DNA from: Tianweitania sp. UT-5YL-CI-8
Lineage (GTDB): Bacteria > Pseudomonadota > Alphaproteobacteria > Rhizobiales > Rhizobiaceae
Assembly (NCBI RefSeq): GCF_030010215.1
Contig: NZ_JASCRR010000002.1
Coordinates: forward strand, 310,001 to 374,000
DNA length: 64,000 nucleotides
Direction of reading: 5' to 3'
The notes below the pieces were generated by a model. That model saw only the letters and a list, made by a program, of their open reading frames with translations. It did no database searches and was not told the DNA's origin. Both the position numbers and the translations under genes were made by a program. Below, piece after piece: positions 44,366 to 54,745 of this stretch (the first letter of the stretch is position 1; each line of letters starts with the position of its first letter).

Positions 44366-45385
44366 TTATCGCTTCGCGGCGTATATCCTGAAGGCGCTGT
44401 CCGAGCCGATCTCGGTGGCTGACGAGAACGATGCTTCCAGCACCGGCACATAGGGCAGTTGCCGGTTGGCGACCATCAGGAGGCGGCCGCCGGGCTTAAG
44501 CGCCGCCGATGCCGCCTTGATCATACCCTGGCCGATGGCCGGATCTGCGGCTGCACCGCCCTGGTGATAGGGCGGGTTCATGACGATGAGATCGTACTGC
44601 CGGGCGACTGGCTCTTTCAGCAAGTCCTGCCAGTAGAAACGCGGCTCGATGCCGTCAACGGTCACGTTGCGGCGCGCAGCCTCAAGCGCTGGGAAGTCGG
44701 CCTCGTAAAGGTCGAGCTTGGTGAGCCCTTTGGCCCGCGTGGCGATCTCGGCGGCGAGATAGCCCCAGCCGGCGCAAAAATCGGCTGCGGCACCCTTAAT
44801 CTCGAGCGGCAGATGCCGGGCCAACAGGCGCGATCCCTGATCGACCCGATCATGCGAAAACATGCCGGGCGCGGTGTGGAAACGGCCATCGATCAAAGTT
44901 TCGGGGTTTTCCGAGCGCAGCGTTTGCGCAGCCGCCTCTGCTTCGGGTGTGCGGCGGAACCAGAAGACGATACCGTGATGCTTGGGCAGAGCCTCGTCGA
45001 GAATGAGCAGCTTGCCCATGCGCTTGCGCAGGCTCGCAATGCCGTCCTCCTTGCCGCCGGCAACAATGATAAGGCCGCCAGGCAGCGTACGCTCGATGGC
45101 CTCGGCGATGTCGAGTTCGTTGCGGCCACGGTGGCGACCGATGAGGATCAGGGACAGGTCGTAGCCGTCGCCCTCGGGCAGCGGCACGACGGTGCGGCGA
45201 GCCATCTCCAGCGCTTGTACCTCGGGCCGGAAGCCCTGCACCAGCGTCAGCGCAGCCTCGAAGCCCTCGGGCAGGCGGAAACCGGCCTCAGCGTTGAGGA
45301 AGAGAGCGCGGGCGTCCTTCGCCGGCGCATCCAGAGCGCCGGATTCAAAGGGATGGAACAGCGTTTTGAGTGTATCGCGGGGCAT
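44366..45385 (-). CDS. RsmC-like class I SAM-dependent methyltransferase
   Basis: 339 residues in two methyltransferase-fold halves. The N-terminal half lacks SAM motifs and probably binds RNA; the C-terminal half has motif I AADFCAGWGYLAAEIA, an acidic LYEAD strand, and the catalytic NPPYHQGG characteristic of N2-guanine methyltransferases. This is the layout of RsmC, which methylates G1207 of 16S rRNA, so rRNA is the likely target; RlmG is an alternative. Starts at ATG 45385, convergent with fabI. Confidence 0.88.
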   Translation of the reverse strand: MPRDTLKTLFHPFESGALDAPAKDARALFLNAEAGFRLPEGFEAALTLVQGFRPEVQALEMARRTVVPLPEGDGYDLSLILIGRHRGRNELDIAEAIERTLPGGLIIVAGGKEDGIASLRKRMGKLLILDEALPKHHGIVFWFRRTPEAEAAAQTLRSENPETLIDGRFHTAPGMFSHDRVDQGSRLLARHLPLEIKGAAADFCAGWGYLAAEIATRAKGLTKLDLYEADFPALEAARRNVTVDGIEPRFYWQDLLKEPVARQYDLIVMNPPYHQGGAAADPAIGQGMIKAASAALKPGGRLLMVANRQLPYVPVLEASFSSATEIGSDSAFRIYAAKR

Positions 45386-45423
45386 AGGTTTTCCATGAGC
45401 ATAGCTAACGGCCTGCCACAAAC

Positions 45424-45632
45424 CTTCCTTCTCCCCTTGCGGGAGAAGGTGGCCGAGCCAAGCGAAGCATTGGCGAGGTCGGATGAGGGGTGATGGACGA
45501 AGCGCGACCGCCACGCGATCCCGTCATCTTAAGTCATCAGCCACTCATTCCTTGCAACACTCCTCATCCGTCGCCTTATTCGGTCTTGCTGCGCAAGCCC
45601 GAGGGCGACACCTTCTCCCGCATGGGGAGAAG
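45424..45632. repeat. Head-to-head pair of Rhizobiales palindromic repeats
   Basis: A unit of about 70 bp (45424-45492, starting CCTTCCTTCTCCCCTTGCGG and ending GGATGAGGGGTG) faces an imperfect inverted copy (45559-45632, CACTCCTCATCCG to CTCCCGCATGGGGAGAAG). Each has a CTCCCC/GGGGAG palindrome at its outer end. The 66-bp spacing between the copies equals that of the element at 8174. Located between the RsmC-like gene and pnp. Confidence 0.8.
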
Positions 45633-45651
45633 CAAGAGGCGTCGCGTAAAA

Positions 45652-45684
45652 GAAAACGGGCGCAGCCACGCCGCGCCCGTTTTC
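45652..45684 (-). terminator. Rho-independent terminator of pnp
   Basis: A perfect 12-bp stem GAAAACGGGCGC / GCGCCCGTTTTC with a 9-nt loop, followed on the minus strand by TTTTAC; 20 bp after the pnp stop. Confidence 0.88.
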
Positions 45685-45703
45685 AATCAATCTTACATAT
45701 GGC

Positions 45704-47851
45704 TCAGGCAGCCGACTCTTCATCGTCGGACTTCTTGTCGCGAGCGATTTCCTTGCCGGTTTCCTGGTCGACGACCTTCATCGACAGGCGGACCTTGCCG
45801 CGCTCGTCGAAGCCCATCAGCTTGACCCAGACCTTCTGGCCTTCCTTGACCACGTCGGACGTCTTGGCGACGCGCTCATTGGCGAGCTGGGAGATGTGGA
45901 CCAAGCCGTCGCGCGGGCCGAAGAAGTTGACGAAGGCGCCGAAGTCGGCTGTTTTGACGACCGTGCCTTCGTAGATTTCGCCCACTTCCGGCTCGGCAAC
46001 GATGGTGTGGATCCACTTCTTGGCCGCCTCGATCTCCTTGGCGTTCGACGAAGCGATCTTGATCGTGCCGTCGTCCTCGATGTTGATCTTGGCACCGGTC
46101 TTTTCCACGATCTCGCGGATGACCTTGCCGCCGGAGCCGATGACGTCACGGATCTTGTCGGTCGGGATCTGCATGACCTCGATGCGCGGCGCGAACTCGC
46201 CCAGTTCCGAACGGCCTTCGGTGATGGCATTGGCCATCTCGTTCAGGATGTGCAGACGTCCGTCCTTGGCCTGGCCGAGCGCGACCTTCATGATCTCTTC
46301 GGTGATCCCGTCGATCTTGATGTCCATCTGAAGGGCGGTTATGCCGCCTTCGGTGCCGGCCACCTTGAAGTCCATGTCGCCAAGGTGATCCTCATCCCCC
46401 AGGATGTCGGAGAGCACTGCGAAGCGCTCGCCTTCCTTGATCAGGCCCATGGCGATGCCGGCGACAGGCCGCTGCAGCGGAACGCCCGCATCCATCAGAG
46501 CCAGCGAGGTGCCGCAAACGGTCGCCATCGAGGACGAGCCGTTGGACTCGGTAATCTCGGAGACGACGCGCAGCGTGTAGGGGAACTGCTCGGCGGCGGG
46601 CAGCATCGGGCGAATGGCGCGCCATGCCAGCTTGCCGTGGCCGATTTCGCGACGGCCGGGCGAACCCATGCGGCCGGTTTCACCGACCGAGTAGGGAGGG
46701 AAGTTGTAATGGAGAAGGAACTTCTCCTTGTACATGCCGGTCAGCGAATCGACATACTGCTCGTCCTCGCCGGTGCCCAGAGTGGCGACGACGATCGCCT
46801 GGGTCTCGCCCCGGGTGAACAAGGCCGAACCGTGGGTGCGCGGCAGAAGGCCGACTTCCGAGACGATCTTGCGGACCGTCGAGAGATCGCGGCCGTCAAT
46901 GCGGCTGCCGGTGTCGAGGATGTTCCAGCGCACGATCTTGGCCTGGAGTTCCTTGAAAACGGTGTTGACCTGCTCGCTGGTGTAAAGCGGGGTCTCGTCG
47001 CCCTTCGGCGAGAAGGTTTCCTTGACCTTCGCCTTGATCGCGTCGACGGCCGCATAGCGCTTCTGCTTGTCGACATTCTTATAGGCGTCGCGCAGGTCGT
47101 TCTCGACCAATTTCAGCATATCCGCTTCGAGTACGTCGTAGGACGGGGCTGTGAAGTCGCGCGGGTCTTTCGCAGCAACTTCGGCGAGCTTGATGATAGC
47201 GTCGATCACCGGCTGGAAGCCTTTGTGGCCGAACATCACGGCGCCGAGCATGATGTCTTCCGAAAGCTCCTTGGCCTCCGACTCGACCATCAGGACGGCG
47301 TCGCCCGTACCGGCGACGACGAGGTCGAGCTTGGATTCCTGCATTTCGTCGATATGCGGGTTGAGCACATATTCGCCGTTGATGTAGCCGACGCGCGCGC
47401 CGCCGACCGGACCCATGAAAGGCACGCCCGAAAGGGTCAGGGCAGCCGAGGTGGCGACGATGGACAGGATGTCCGGATCGTTTTCGAGATCATGCTGGAC
47501 GACGGTGATAACGACCTGGGTGTCGTTCTTGTAGCCGGCAGCGAAGAGCGGACGGATGGGGCGGTCGATGAGACGGGAAACCAGCGTTTCCTTTTCGCTC
47601 GGACGGCCTTCGCGCTTGAAATAGCCACCGGGGATTTTGCCGGCTGCGTAGGTCTTTTCCTGGTAGTTCACGGTCAGTGGAAAGAAATCGAAGCCGGGCT
47701 TGGGTTCCTTGGCCGAAACGACCGTCGCCAAAACGACGGTTTCGCCATAGGTCGCCAACACAGCGCCGTCGGCCTGACGGGCGATCTTGCCGGTTTCGAG
47801 AATGAGGGGGCGGCCGGCCCACTCGATTTCCACTTTGTGGTGATTGAACAT
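45704..47851 (-). CDS. pnp: Polyribonucleotide nucleotidyltransferase (PNPase)
   Basis: 715-residue trimeric 3'-5' phosphorolytic exoribonuclease of the RNA degradosome. Two RNase PH domains (about 5-215 and 315-545; the second holds the conserved SSMATVCG and [19 protein letters not shown] blocks), an all-alpha linker, a KH domain (about 553-610, [20 protein letters not shown]) and an S1 domain (about 622-690, [20 protein letters not shown]). Last gene of the rimP-pnp cluster. ATG 47851 fits the family start; the leader back to rpsO holds repeats. Confidence 0.98.
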   Translation of the reverse strand: MFNHHKVEIEWAGRPLILETGKIARQADGAVLATYGETVVLATVVSAKEPKPGFDFFPLTVNYQEKTYAAGKIPGGYFKREGRPSEKETLVSRLIDRPIRPLFAAGYKNDTQVVITVVQHDLENDPDILSIVATSAALTLSGVPFMGPVGGARVGYINGEYVLNPHIDEMQESKLDLVVAGTGDAVLMVESEAKELSEDIMLGAVMFGHKGFQPVIDAIIKLAEVAAKDPRDFTAPSYDVLEADMLKLVENDLRDAYKNVDKQKRYAAVDAIKAKVKETFSPKGDETPLYTSEQVNTVFKELQAKIVRWNILDTGSRIDGRDLSTVRKIVSEVGLLPRTHGSALFTRGETQAIVVATLGTGEDEQYVDSLTGMYKEKFLLHYNFPPYSVGETGRMGSPGRREIGHGKLAWRAIRPMLPAAEQFPYTLRVVSEITESNGSSSMATVCGTSLALMDAGVPLQRPVAGIAMGLIKEGERFAVLSDILGDEDHLGDMDFKVAGTEGGITALQMDIKIDGITEEIMKVALGQAKDGRLHILNEMANAITEGRSELGEFAPRIEVMQIPTDKIRDVIGSGGKVIREIVEKTGAKINIEDDGTIKIASSNAKEIEAAKKWIHTIVAEPEVGEIYEGTVVKTADFGAFVNFFGPRDGLVHISQLANERVAKTSDVVKEGQKVWVKLMGFDERGKVRLSMKVVDQETGKEIARDKKSDDEESAA

Positions 47852-48070
47852 GTCTTGTCCTTCATATGCGGAAAGGCGCGCCGACCGTTCGGCGCGAAAA
47901 CCTTCCCTTGCTTCCGTTCGGACCAGCCACGGGCAAGACAGCGGGAGACTTGTACCCTTCGCGCCCAGCGCGGCAAGTCTCCGGCAATCCTGCCCCATGA
48001 CCGTCCATGGGTCGCTCCGCGCCCTATTCCGGCGTCGCGAGCACTGGCCGCTTTCGCGGCTTTTCTTACT

Positions 48071-48166
48071 GCATGCCGTTGTCCCAAAACCGGTGTCCAC
48101 TTTTGGGCGGCATGATCTTCTTACGCATGCCGTCATCCCAAAACCGGCACCCACTTTTGGGCGGCA
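48071..48166. repeat. Tandem pair of CCCAAAA/TTTTGGG repeats between rpsO and pnp
   Basis: Two direct copies with a 54-bp period (48071 and 48125), each reading GCATGCCGT..TCCCAAAACC, a short variable centre, then CCACTTTTGGGCGGCA. Each copy is itself an inverted repeat (CCCAAAA with TTTTGGG) and can form a hairpin. A common rhizobial intergenic element. Only two units, so not a CRISPR. Lies in the 368-bp rpsO-pnp spacer, a region where RNase III and PNPase autocontrol acts in E. coli. Confidence 0.75.
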
Positions 48167-48180
48167 CGCTGGATGCGAAA

Positions 48181-48211
48181 CCGGCGGGCCTTCACGAGGA
48201 AAGCCCGCCGG
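48181..48211 (-). terminator. Candidate terminator of rpsO
   Basis: A 9-bp stem CCGGCGGGC / GCCCGCCGG with a 13-nt loop, 8 bp after the rpsO stop. On the minus strand only TTTCG follows, so partial read-through into pnp is expected. Confidence 0.65.
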
Positions 48212-48219
48212 CCGTTTTC

Positions 48220-48489
48220 TTAGCGGCGCAGACCGAGCTTCTCGATCAGCGTCGTGTAGCGCGAGTTGTCCTTGCGCTTCAGATAGTCGAGCAGGCTACG
48301 GCGCTGCGAAACGAGCGCGAGAAGACCACGGCGGGAATGGTTATCCTTCTTGTGGTCCTTGAAGTGCTCGGTGAGGTTCTTGATGCGCTCCGACAGGATC
48401 GCGACCTGGACTTCCGGTGAACCGGTATCGCCCTTGACGGTTGCGAATTCGGTCATCAGTTCCGACTTGCGTTCGGCAGTAATCGACAT
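48220..48489 (-). CDS. rpsO: 30S ribosomal protein S15
   Basis: 89 residues, the standard S15 length, with the family blocks [35 protein letters not shown] and [16 protein letters not shown]. Binds the 16S central domain. Upstream of pnp as in most bacteria, but separated from truB by a corA gene and a repeat region. Confidence 0.98.
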   Translation of the reverse strand: MSITAERKSELMTEFATVKGDTGSPEVQVAILSERIKNLTEHFKDHKKDNHSRRGLLALVSQRRSLLDYLKRKDNSRYTTLIEKLGLRR

Positions 48490-48649
48490 CGGAGTTTTCC
48501 TTTCGATTTGAGGAAATGGGACGCCCACAGCCGGGATGTCGTCCAGCAGAGGCCACGGAACTTGGCGCATTGCGCCGAAGTTGTCGGGCATATAGGCGAA
48601 ATCGGAGGGAAAAGCCAGTCCCTTCACAAACGCAGCGATTTTGCCAGCC

Positions 48650-49741
48650 TTACAGCCATTTCTTCCAGCGGAAGTAAGCCACCAGCGACAGGGCGACGAA
48701 GGCCATGAAGCCCAATGCGCTGGGGTAGCCGAAATAGGCCTTCAGTTCCGGCATGTTCCAGGGCGAAGTATCGGGATCGAAATTCATGCCCCAGATGCCG
48801 GCCAGGAAGGTCAGTGGGATGAAGATTGCAGAGACGATGGTCAGCACATTGATGACCTCGTTGATGCGCGCCTGCGACAGCGACAGATGCATTTCGATCA
48901 GTCCGATCGCCATTTCACGCAGGGATTCCACGGATTCATTCAGCCGCAAGATATGGTCGAGCGTGTCGTTGAGATAGATCTTGGTCTCCGGCGCGATACA
49001 GACGGCATCGGAGCGGATTAGGGCGGAAATCGCGTCGCGCAACGGCCCCAAGGCGCGCTTCAACTGGCTGACATTGCGGCGAAGCTCGTGCAGGCGCCGG
49101 ACATGCTGCTGCTCGGGCGCCTTGAGCATCTCTTCCTCGATACCGTCGATAGCGTCCCACATCAGGTCGACGGGCTGGAAATAGCTGTCAACCACAGCAT
49201 CGATCAGCGCATAGGCGAGATAATCAGCATTCTTGGTGCGCAGGCGCGATTGGGCCACTTCGATGCGGCGACGGACCGGCTCGAACGGATCGCCCTCGCG
49301 TTCCTGGAAGGTGACGACGAAATCCTCACCGAAAAAGAAGGCGATCTGCTCGTAGCGGCTGGTGGCTATATCGTCCATCATGCTGAGCACGACGAAGACA
49401 TGGTCTTCGAAGAACTCGGCCTTGGGCCGTTGGCCGGTGTTGACGACATCTTCCAGCGCCAGCGGATGCAGGTTGAAAATCCGGCCGATATCCTCGATCA
49501 GTTCGATGTTCGCGAGGCCGACGCAGTCGAGCCAAGTGATCGGCCAATCGTCGGAGGCACGCGCAAGCTCGCCGGTACTGGCGTCGTCGACGACCTCGAA
49601 GGTTTCCGGCGAAATCAGCGTCAGGTTGAGTTCGGAGCGCCGTGCATTGGGATCGGCGATCAGCGTTCCCGGTGCCGCACCGACGGCTACACGCCTGCGC
49701 TTGCGCGCGGCGCGCTTGGTGGTGTCCTGAACAACTGCCAT
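48650..49741 (-). CDS. corA: CorA family magnesium/cobalt transporter
   Basis: 363 residues. A large acidic N-terminal cytosolic domain (alpha/beta then a long helix to about 300) precedes two C-terminal TM helices; the first ends in the selectivity motif WGMNF and the second finishes [15 protein letters not shown]. Forms a pentameric Mg2+ channel in the inner membrane. The start is ATG 49741; an ATG three codons upstream is possible. It breaks the usual truB-rpsO neighbourhood; same strand as its neighbours but flanked by gaps of 160 and 455 bp, so it is probably a separate unit. Confidence 0.95.
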   Translation of the reverse strand: MAVVQDTTKRAARKRRRVAVGAAPGTLIADPNARRSELNLTLISPETFEVVDDASTGELARASDDWPITWLDCVGLANIELIEDIGRIFNLHPLALEDVVNTGQRPKAEFFEDHVFVVLSMMDDIATSRYEQIAFFFGEDFVVTFQEREGDPFEPVRRRIEVAQSRLRTKNADYLAYALIDAVVDSYFQPVDLMWDAIDGIEEEMLKAPEQQHVRRLHELRRNVSQLKRALGPLRDAISALIRSDAVCIAPETKIYLNDTLDHILRLNESVESLREMAIGLIEMHLSLSQARINEVINVLTIVSAIFIPLTFLAGIWGMNFDPDTSPWNMPELKAYFGYPSALGFMAFVALSLVAYFRWKKWL

Positions 49742-49950
49742 GCGATGCAACCCGGAATGCTCGGCGATGCCGGCACATTAGCGCAGAGTTTGCCGGGGAT
49801 GCGAGCGGCATTTGCGACCGTTCAGCCCTCTGTGCGGATCACCACGCAATGGCCCGTGAACGCCAGATCAAAGGCTGGCCGCTCGGAGGGAATAGGGGTG
49901 GTGCGCCCTTCGGGGCTCGCCCGTCAACGATGCGTCATTGCCTTCAGCGT

Positions 49951-50140
49951 CGTGCGGGCTCGCACCTCAGGATGAGGAGCGTGGGTGCCAAGAGCGCTTA
50001 TGCTGGAGATGCCTTATCCTTGAAATCCGAGATGCCGTTGTCTCTGAAACAAACTGCCACTGCCGAAGATTCAACAGACCCGAGGCTTCAATGAACGGCC
50101 TTGCTCCAACGGTCCTCATCCTGAGGTGCGAGCCCGCACG
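49951..50140. repeat. Inverted pair of CCTGAGGTGCGAG-type repeats
   Basis: Arms at 49951-49978 and 50113-50140 are exact reverse complements over 28 bp (core CTCAGGATGAGG / CCTCATCCTGAG, plus GTGCGGGCTCGCAC). The 134-bp centre is not coding. This family is widespread between genes in Mesorhizobium and Bradyrhizobium relatives. Confidence 0.75.
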
Positions 50141-50161
50141 GCGTTGCAAAGAGCAGATAAT

Positions 50162-50184
50162 CCTTCGAGGGCGAGCCTCGAAGG
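50162..50184. repeat. Stem-loop CCTTCGAGG-N5-CCTCGAAGG
   Basis: Perfect 9-bp stem 12 bp after the truB stop codon; likely works as its terminator or processing site. The related text GAGCCTCGAAGGGCGCACC occurs at about 61569-61588. Confidence 0.65.
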
Positions 50185-50196
50185 ACGCACCCACAA

Positions 50197-51132
50197 TCAC
50201 CCAGCAAACACCCGTTTGGGCTTGAACATGCCCTGCTCGATGGCGCCGATGGCGACGAGGCGACCGCGGGCGGTGACGCAGGCTTCATCGGCCTCGACGG
50301 GAGCGTCGCGACCCCGGACGATGACCGGATTGCCGAGCCTGATCTTGCTGGCGGTGTCATCGCTGACGGCGACCTGCGGCAGGCATTCAAGCGCTGCCGA
50401 CGTGTCGACCAGATAGGCGTCGATGGCGGTGAAATCGATCGGTCCCTCGCCCGGCTCGCCGCGCGCGGCTTCCAGTTCCGCCACGGTCACGAAGTCGTCC
50501 GCCGTGAACGGATCAACCGCGCTGCGGCGAAGCATCGAGATGTAGCCGTAGCAACCGAGGTCGCGACCCATGTCGCGGGCCAGGGAGCGCACATAGGTGC
50601 CCTTGCCGCATTCGATTTCGAAGGTGGTGCTGTCGGCGGCCAGTTCGACGATGTCGAAACGGGCGATCTCGACCTCGCGGGCGGGAATATCGACCGTTTC
50701 ACCCTCGCGCGCCAGATCGTAGGCGCGTTCGCCGGCTATCTTGATGGCGGAGAACTGCGGCGGCGTCTGCATGATGACGCCGGTGTAGTTCGGCATCACG
50801 GCGCGGATTTCATCCTCCGACGGACGCTTCTCGGAGGTCTTGGTGACCGGTCCCTCGAGGTCGTCGGTGGTGCGTTCCTCGCCCCAGGCAACAGTGAAGC
50901 GATAGATTTTCGCACCGTCCTGCACATAGGGAACGGTCTTGGTGGCGTCGCCCAACGCTATCGGCAACATGCCGGACGCAAGCGGGTCGAGTGTGCCTGC
51001 GTGGCCAGCCTTTTCAGCCTGAAACAGCCACTTGACCTTGGAAACGGCTTCGGTCGAGCCCATGCCGACGGGCTTGTCGAGCACCAGCCAGCCCGAGATC
51101 GGGCGGCCCTTCTTCTTGCGCGGACGGGACAT
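50197..51132 (-). CDS. truB: tRNA pseudouridine(55) synthase
   Basis: 311 residues. Makes pseudouridine 55 in the T-loop of tRNAs. Catalytic Asp49 in [37 protein letters not shown] and [18 protein letters not shown] are conserved blocks; the shorter C-terminal domain is PUA-like. The ATG at 51132 shares one base with the rbfA stop (TGATG), so translation is coupled. Confidence 0.97.
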   Translation of the reverse strand: MSRPRKKKGRPISGWLVLDKPVGMGSTEAVSKVKWLFQAEKAGHAGTLDPLASGMLPIALGDATKTVPYVQDGAKIYRFTVAWGEERTTDDLEGPVTKTSEKRPSEDEIRAVMPNYTGVIMQTPPQFSAIKIAGERAYDLAREGETVDIPAREVEIARFDIVELAADSTTFEIECGKGTYVRSLARDMGRDLGCYGYISMLRRSAVDPFTADDFVTVAELEAARGEPGEGPIDFTAIDAYLVDTSAALECLPQVAVSDDTASKIRLGNPVIVRGRDAPVEADEACVTARGRLVAIGAIEQGMFKPKRVFAG

Positions 51133-51536
51133 CAATCGTTTTCCTTGTCACCATCAAGATCGCGGGCCACTTCGGGCGACCGCAAGAGATCGTTGATCTT
51201 GGCGAAGTTGTCGTAGCTGGTATCGAGCTTGAAGCGGAATTCCGGCATGTATTTCATCTGGCGCAGTGCATGGGACACGCGGCCACGAATGAATTTGGCA
51301 TGCTTGTTCAGTGCGTCGATGACGGCATCGGTCTCCTTGGCGCCAAGCGGCGACACGAAGGCGGTCGCGACCTTCAGATCCGGCGACATGCGCACCTCGG
51401 AAATGGAAATCACCGCCATTTCCAAAACCGGGTCGAGCAGTTCGCCGCGCTGGAGCATTTCCGACAGAGAATGGCGCACCTGTTCGCCGACGCGAAGCTG
51501 GCGTTGCGTTGAGCCTTGTGAACTTGGCTTGGCCAT
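51132..51536 (-). CDS. rbfA: 30S ribosome-binding factor A
   Basis: 134 residues, KH-like fold. Helps mature the 5' end of 16S rRNA in 30S assembly. Conserved [36 protein letters not shown] and [15 protein letters not shown]. Member of the infB-rbfA-truB group; the spacer to the upstream ycxB-like gene is 55 bp. Confidence 0.97.
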   Translation of the reverse strand: MAKPSSQGSTQRQLRVGEQVRHSLSEMLQRGELLDPVLEMAVISISEVRMSPDLKVATAFVSPLGAKETDAVIDALNKHAKFIRGRVSHALRQMKYMPEFRFKLDTSYDNFAKINDLLRSPEVARDLDGDKEND

Positions 51537-51591
51537 GACTGTCCTGTCCTTGATTCAAAGTACCATGTTTGCCGCCAACGGGCGAATACGG

Positions 51592-52110
51592 CTACGGTTG
51601 CGCCGCATCGCTCGCTTCGTCTACCGCGGCAGCGAAGGCCTTCATGTCGTTCTCATCCTCGAAAGCCGAGAGAGGAACGATGACCGGCTCCATGCCGACC
51701 CGGATGAAAACCCGCTCGCCAAAGACGAGCACCTGCGCGATGGTCTCCATCGCGATATTCCGATGCCGCCCATCCGCTATTTGCGACAGATGATCGCCCC
51801 ATTCCTCCAAAACCACCTCGCCTTGCGGTACGGCATGTTTGGAAGCCCTGCGACGCGGCACCCAGTTGGTGAAGGCAACTGCCGCGGCCCCTGCGATCAT
51901 AAGGATCACAGCGGCCGAAGCATACCATGCACCTGTCGAGATGGTGTCCGGCAGCAGCCCGATCATGATGCCGCCGCAGCCGACGATGACCATGAGCGCC
52001 AGCTTCATCTTGCCGCTCAATTCCCGGGGCAGCATTTCGTAAGCGAGGAAATCCGCACGCGTCAGCCTGAAGCTCAGCGTGCGGATCGGTTTGTGGGGCT
52101 CGTCCACCAT
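51592..52110 (-). CDS. YcxB-like membrane protein
   Basis: 172 residues. Two adjacent TM helices (about 36-56 and 61-82, ALMVIVGCGGIMIG and WYASAAVILMIAGAAAVAFT) separate an N-terminal cytosolic segment beginning TLSFRLTRADFLAYEM from a C-terminal domain GEVVLEEWGDHLSQIADGRH... VFIRVGMEPVIVPLSAF. This matches the YcxB-like domain layout: membrane hairpin followed by a small beta domain. Function unknown. It intrudes between infB and rbfA on the same strand, with 31 and 55 bp gaps. Confidence 0.75.
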   Translation of the reverse strand: MVDEPHKPIRTLSFRLTRADFLAYEMLPRELSGKMKLALMVIVGCGGIMIGLLPDTISTGAWYASAAVILMIAGAAAVAFTNWVPRRRASKHAVPQGEVVLEEWGDHLSQIADGRHRNIAMETIAQVLVFGERVFIRVGMEPVIVPLSAFEDENDMKAFAAAVDEASDAAQP

Positions 52111-52141
52111 GCGGGATGGAAGGAGGCGCCGAAGCGCCGCC

Positions 52142-54745
52142 TTACAGGCGTCTCGTCACCATCTCTACGCGGAAGCATTCGATGATGTCACCGACATGCA
52201 TGTCCTCGTAGTTCTGGAAGGCCATGCCGCACTCCTGGCCGACCGGCACTTCGGGAACTTCGTCCTTGAAGCGCTTGAGGGTCTTGAGCGTGCCTTCGTG
52301 GATGACCACGTTGTCGCGGATGAGGCGGACGCCCGCTCCGCGCTCGACCTTGCCTTCGGTGATGCGGCAACCCGCGACCTTGCCGACCTTGGTGATGTCG
52401 AACACTTCGAGGATTTCGGCATTGCCGATGAAGGTTTCGCGGCGTTCCGGCGAAAGCAGACCCGACATCGCATCCTTCACGTCATCCACGAGAGCGTAAA
52501 TGATGTTGTAGTAGCGGATTTCGATGCCTGCCTGTTCAGCGGCCTGACGCGCCTGCACATTGGCACGCACGTTGAAGCCGATGATCACGGCGCCCGACGT
52601 TTCGGCGAGCGACACGTCGCTCTCGGTGATGCCGCCGGCACCGGCATGAACGATGCGCGCGCGCACTTCGTCGGTGCCGAGATTGTCGAGGGCAGCCACG
52701 ATGGCTTCGACCGAACCCTGCACGTCGCCCTTGATGAGTAGCGTGAACTCCTTCAGGCCGGACGTCTGCAGCTTCGACATCATCTGCTCGAGCGAACCGC
52801 GCTGGCCGACATGACGTGCGGCAGCCTTGTCGCGCGACAAACGCTGGCGATATTCGGTGATCTCGCGAGCACGGGCCTCGTCATTGACCACGGCAAACTT
52901 GTCGCCAGCCTGCGGCGTACCCTGGATGCCCAAGATTTCCACTGGCGTGGACGGCAGCGCCTCGGACAGATGCTTGCCGAGATCGTCGACCAGGGCGCGA
53001 ACGCGGCCCCACTCGTTGCCGGCGACGAGAATGTCGCCGGGCAGCAGCGTGCCGGTCTGCACCAGGACGGTGGCAACCGGGCCACGACCCTTGTCGAGCT
53101 TGGCCTCGATGACAACACCCTCGGCGGTACGCTCCGGATTTGCCTTGAGGTCGAGCACTTCGGCCTGCAGCAGGATGGCTTCGAGCAGTTTGTCGAGGCC
53201 CTGGCCCGTCTTGGCCGAGACTTCGACGTCGAGCACTTCACCGCCCATCGACTCCACGAAGACTTCGTGGCGCAGAAGTTCGGTGCGCACCTTGTTGGCG
53301 TCGGCCTCGTGCTTGTCGATCTTGTTGATGGCCACGATGATCGGCACGCCGGCAGCCTTGGCATGGCTGATCGATTCGATCGTCTGCGGCATCACGCTGT
53401 CGTCGGCGGCAACCACAAGGATGGCGATGTCGGTGGCCTGCGCACCGCGCGCACGCATCGCCGTGAAGGCGGCGTGGCCGGGTGTGTCGATGAAGGTGAT
53501 CTTCTGACCGTTCTTCTCGACCTGATAGGCGCCGATATGCTGGGTGATGCCACCGGCCTCCCCTGACACGACATTGGCGTTGCGGATGGCGTCGAGCAGC
53601 GAGGTCTTGCCATGGTCGACGTGGCCCATGATGGTGACCACCGGCGGCCGGGACTCCATGTCCTCGGGACGGTCGGCGATGTCGAACAAGCCTTCCTCGA
53701 TGTCGGACTCGGCAACGCGGCGGACCGTGTGGCCGAATTCGGAAGCCACCAGCTCGGCGGTGTCGGCATCAAGCACGTCGCCGGGCTTCATGATCTGACC
53801 CTGCTTCATGAAGTATTTGACCACGTCGACGGCGCGCTCGGACATACGCTGCGCCAACTCCTGGATGGAGATGGTCTCAGGCAGGATGACCTCGCGCATC
53901 ACCTTCTCGCGCGGCTCGTTGTGCATCGCGCGCTTGAATTTCTCCTGGCGGCGACGCATGGCCGACAGCGAGCGGGCGCGTTCAGCACCGTCGTCGGACA
54001 GCGCAGTGTTGAGCGTCAGCTTGCCGCGACGGCGGTCTTCCTCGCCCTTGGCCTTGGCCGGACGGGCCGGCACCTCAGGTGCCGCGACACGGCGGACCGG
54101 GGTTGCAGCCGGAGCGACACGGCCACCCTTGGGGCGCGGCTTGGCCTCTTCCTCTTCCTGTTCCATCGCACGGTTGATCGGAGCGGGTGCTGCTGCCGTG
54201 GGCGCACGGCGGCGTGCATCTTCCTCGGCGCGGCGACGCGAGTCGGCCTCGGCCTGGATGCGGGCTTCCTCCTCGGCCTGGCGGCGCGCGGATTCTTCGC
54301 GTTCGAGCCTGCGGCGCTCGTCTTCCTCGGCGCGGCGCTTGGCGTCGACAATGGCGCGCTGACGCTCTTCGGCGTCGCGTGCCTGCGATCCTTCCAACGC
54401 ACGGCGGCGCGCTTCCATCTCGCTCTTCGACAGCTCGTTCAGCACCATGCCCGAACGCTCGTTCTGCGGCGCGGGGCGCGGTGCCTCACGCACCACCGGT
54501 GCGGGGCGAACCTGCTGGACCGGCGGCTTGGGCGCGAAGACGGGCTGCGGCGCAGGCGCCTCAGGCTTGTTGTCACCGGGCATGCTGAACTTGCGCTTCT
54601 TCGTCTCGACGACGACCGCCTTGGTGCGGCCGTGCGAGAAGTTCTGGCGCACTGTTCCCTGCTCGATTCCGGGACGCTTCAACGTCAAGGTCTTCTTCTG
54701 ACCGCCGTCCGACGTCTTGTCATCACCCGATTTGGTATCGCTCAT
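52142..54745 (-). CDS. infB: Translation initiation factor IF-2
   Basis: 867-residue GTPase that brings fMet-tRNA to the 30S subunit. The N-terminal 270 residues are low-complexity: a Pro/Ala/Val part then a long Arg/Glu/Ala helix, as usual in alphaproteobacteria. IF2_N (about 290-345) follows, then the G domain with GHVDHGKT near residue 373, DTPGHAAF and NKIDK, and two beta-barrels with the C-terminal fMet-tRNA binding domain. It starts inside the stop of the YlxR/L7Ae gene (ATGA overlap). Confidence 0.98.
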   Translation of the reverse strand: MSDTKSGDDKTSDGGQKKTLTLKRPGIEQGTVRQNFSHGRTKAVVVETKKRKFSMPGDNKPEAPAPQPVFAPKPPVQQVRPAPVVREAPRPAPQNERSGMVLNELSKSEMEARRRALEGSQARDAEERQRAIVDAKRRAEEDERRRLEREESARRQAEEEARIQAEADSRRRAEEDARRRAPTAAAPAPINRAMEQEEEEAKPRPKGGRVAPAATPVRRVAAPEVPARPAKAKGEEDRRRGKLTLNTALSDDGAERARSLSAMRRRQEKFKRAMHNEPREKVMREVILPETISIQELAQRMSERAVDVVKYFMKQGQIMKPGDVLDADTAELVASEFGHTVRRVAESDIEEGLFDIADRPEDMESRPPVVTIMGHVDHGKTSLLDAIRNANVVSGEAGGITQHIGAYQVEKNGQKITFIDTPGHAAFTAMRARGAQATDIAILVVAADDSVMPQTIESISHAKAAGVPIIVAINKIDKHEADANKVRTELLRHEVFVESMGGEVLDVEVSAKTGQGLDKLLEAILLQAEVLDLKANPERTAEGVVIEAKLDKGRGPVATVLVQTGTLLPGDILVAGNEWGRVRALVDDLGKHLSEALPSTPVEILGIQGTPQAGDKFAVVNDEARAREITEYRQRLSRDKAAARHVGQRGSLEQMMSKLQTSGLKEFTLLIKGDVQGSVEAIVAALDNLGTDEVRARIVHAGAGGITESDVSLAETSGAVIIGFNVRANVQARQAAEQAGIEIRYYNIIYALVDDVKDAMSGLLSPERRETFIGNAEILEVFDITKVGKVAGCRITEGKVERGAGVRLIRDNVVIHEGTLKTLKRFKDEVPEVPVGQECGMAFQNYEDMHVGDIIECFRVEMVTRRL

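Larger units (their letters stand above)
49742..50196. other. Repeat-rich spacer between truB and corA
   Basis: 455 bp without a plausible gene. It contains a perfect 28-bp inverted repeat (49951-49978 with 50113-50140) and a separate 9-bp stem-loop at 50162-50184, both listed as their own entries. The corA promoter should lie in the 49742-49940 part. Confidence 0.6.

Noticed and set aside
45896-48115. Very long open frame (739 codons) antisense to pnp, and similar long antisense frames opposite dnaX, infB, nusA and metK
   Set aside because: They mirror well-identified genes codon for codon in high-GC DNA, show no family motifs and lack ribosome binding sites.
48071-48166. Possible CRISPR array
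   Set aside because: Only two units, the repeat is itself palindromic over most of its length, no cas genes; it is a common intergenic repeat.
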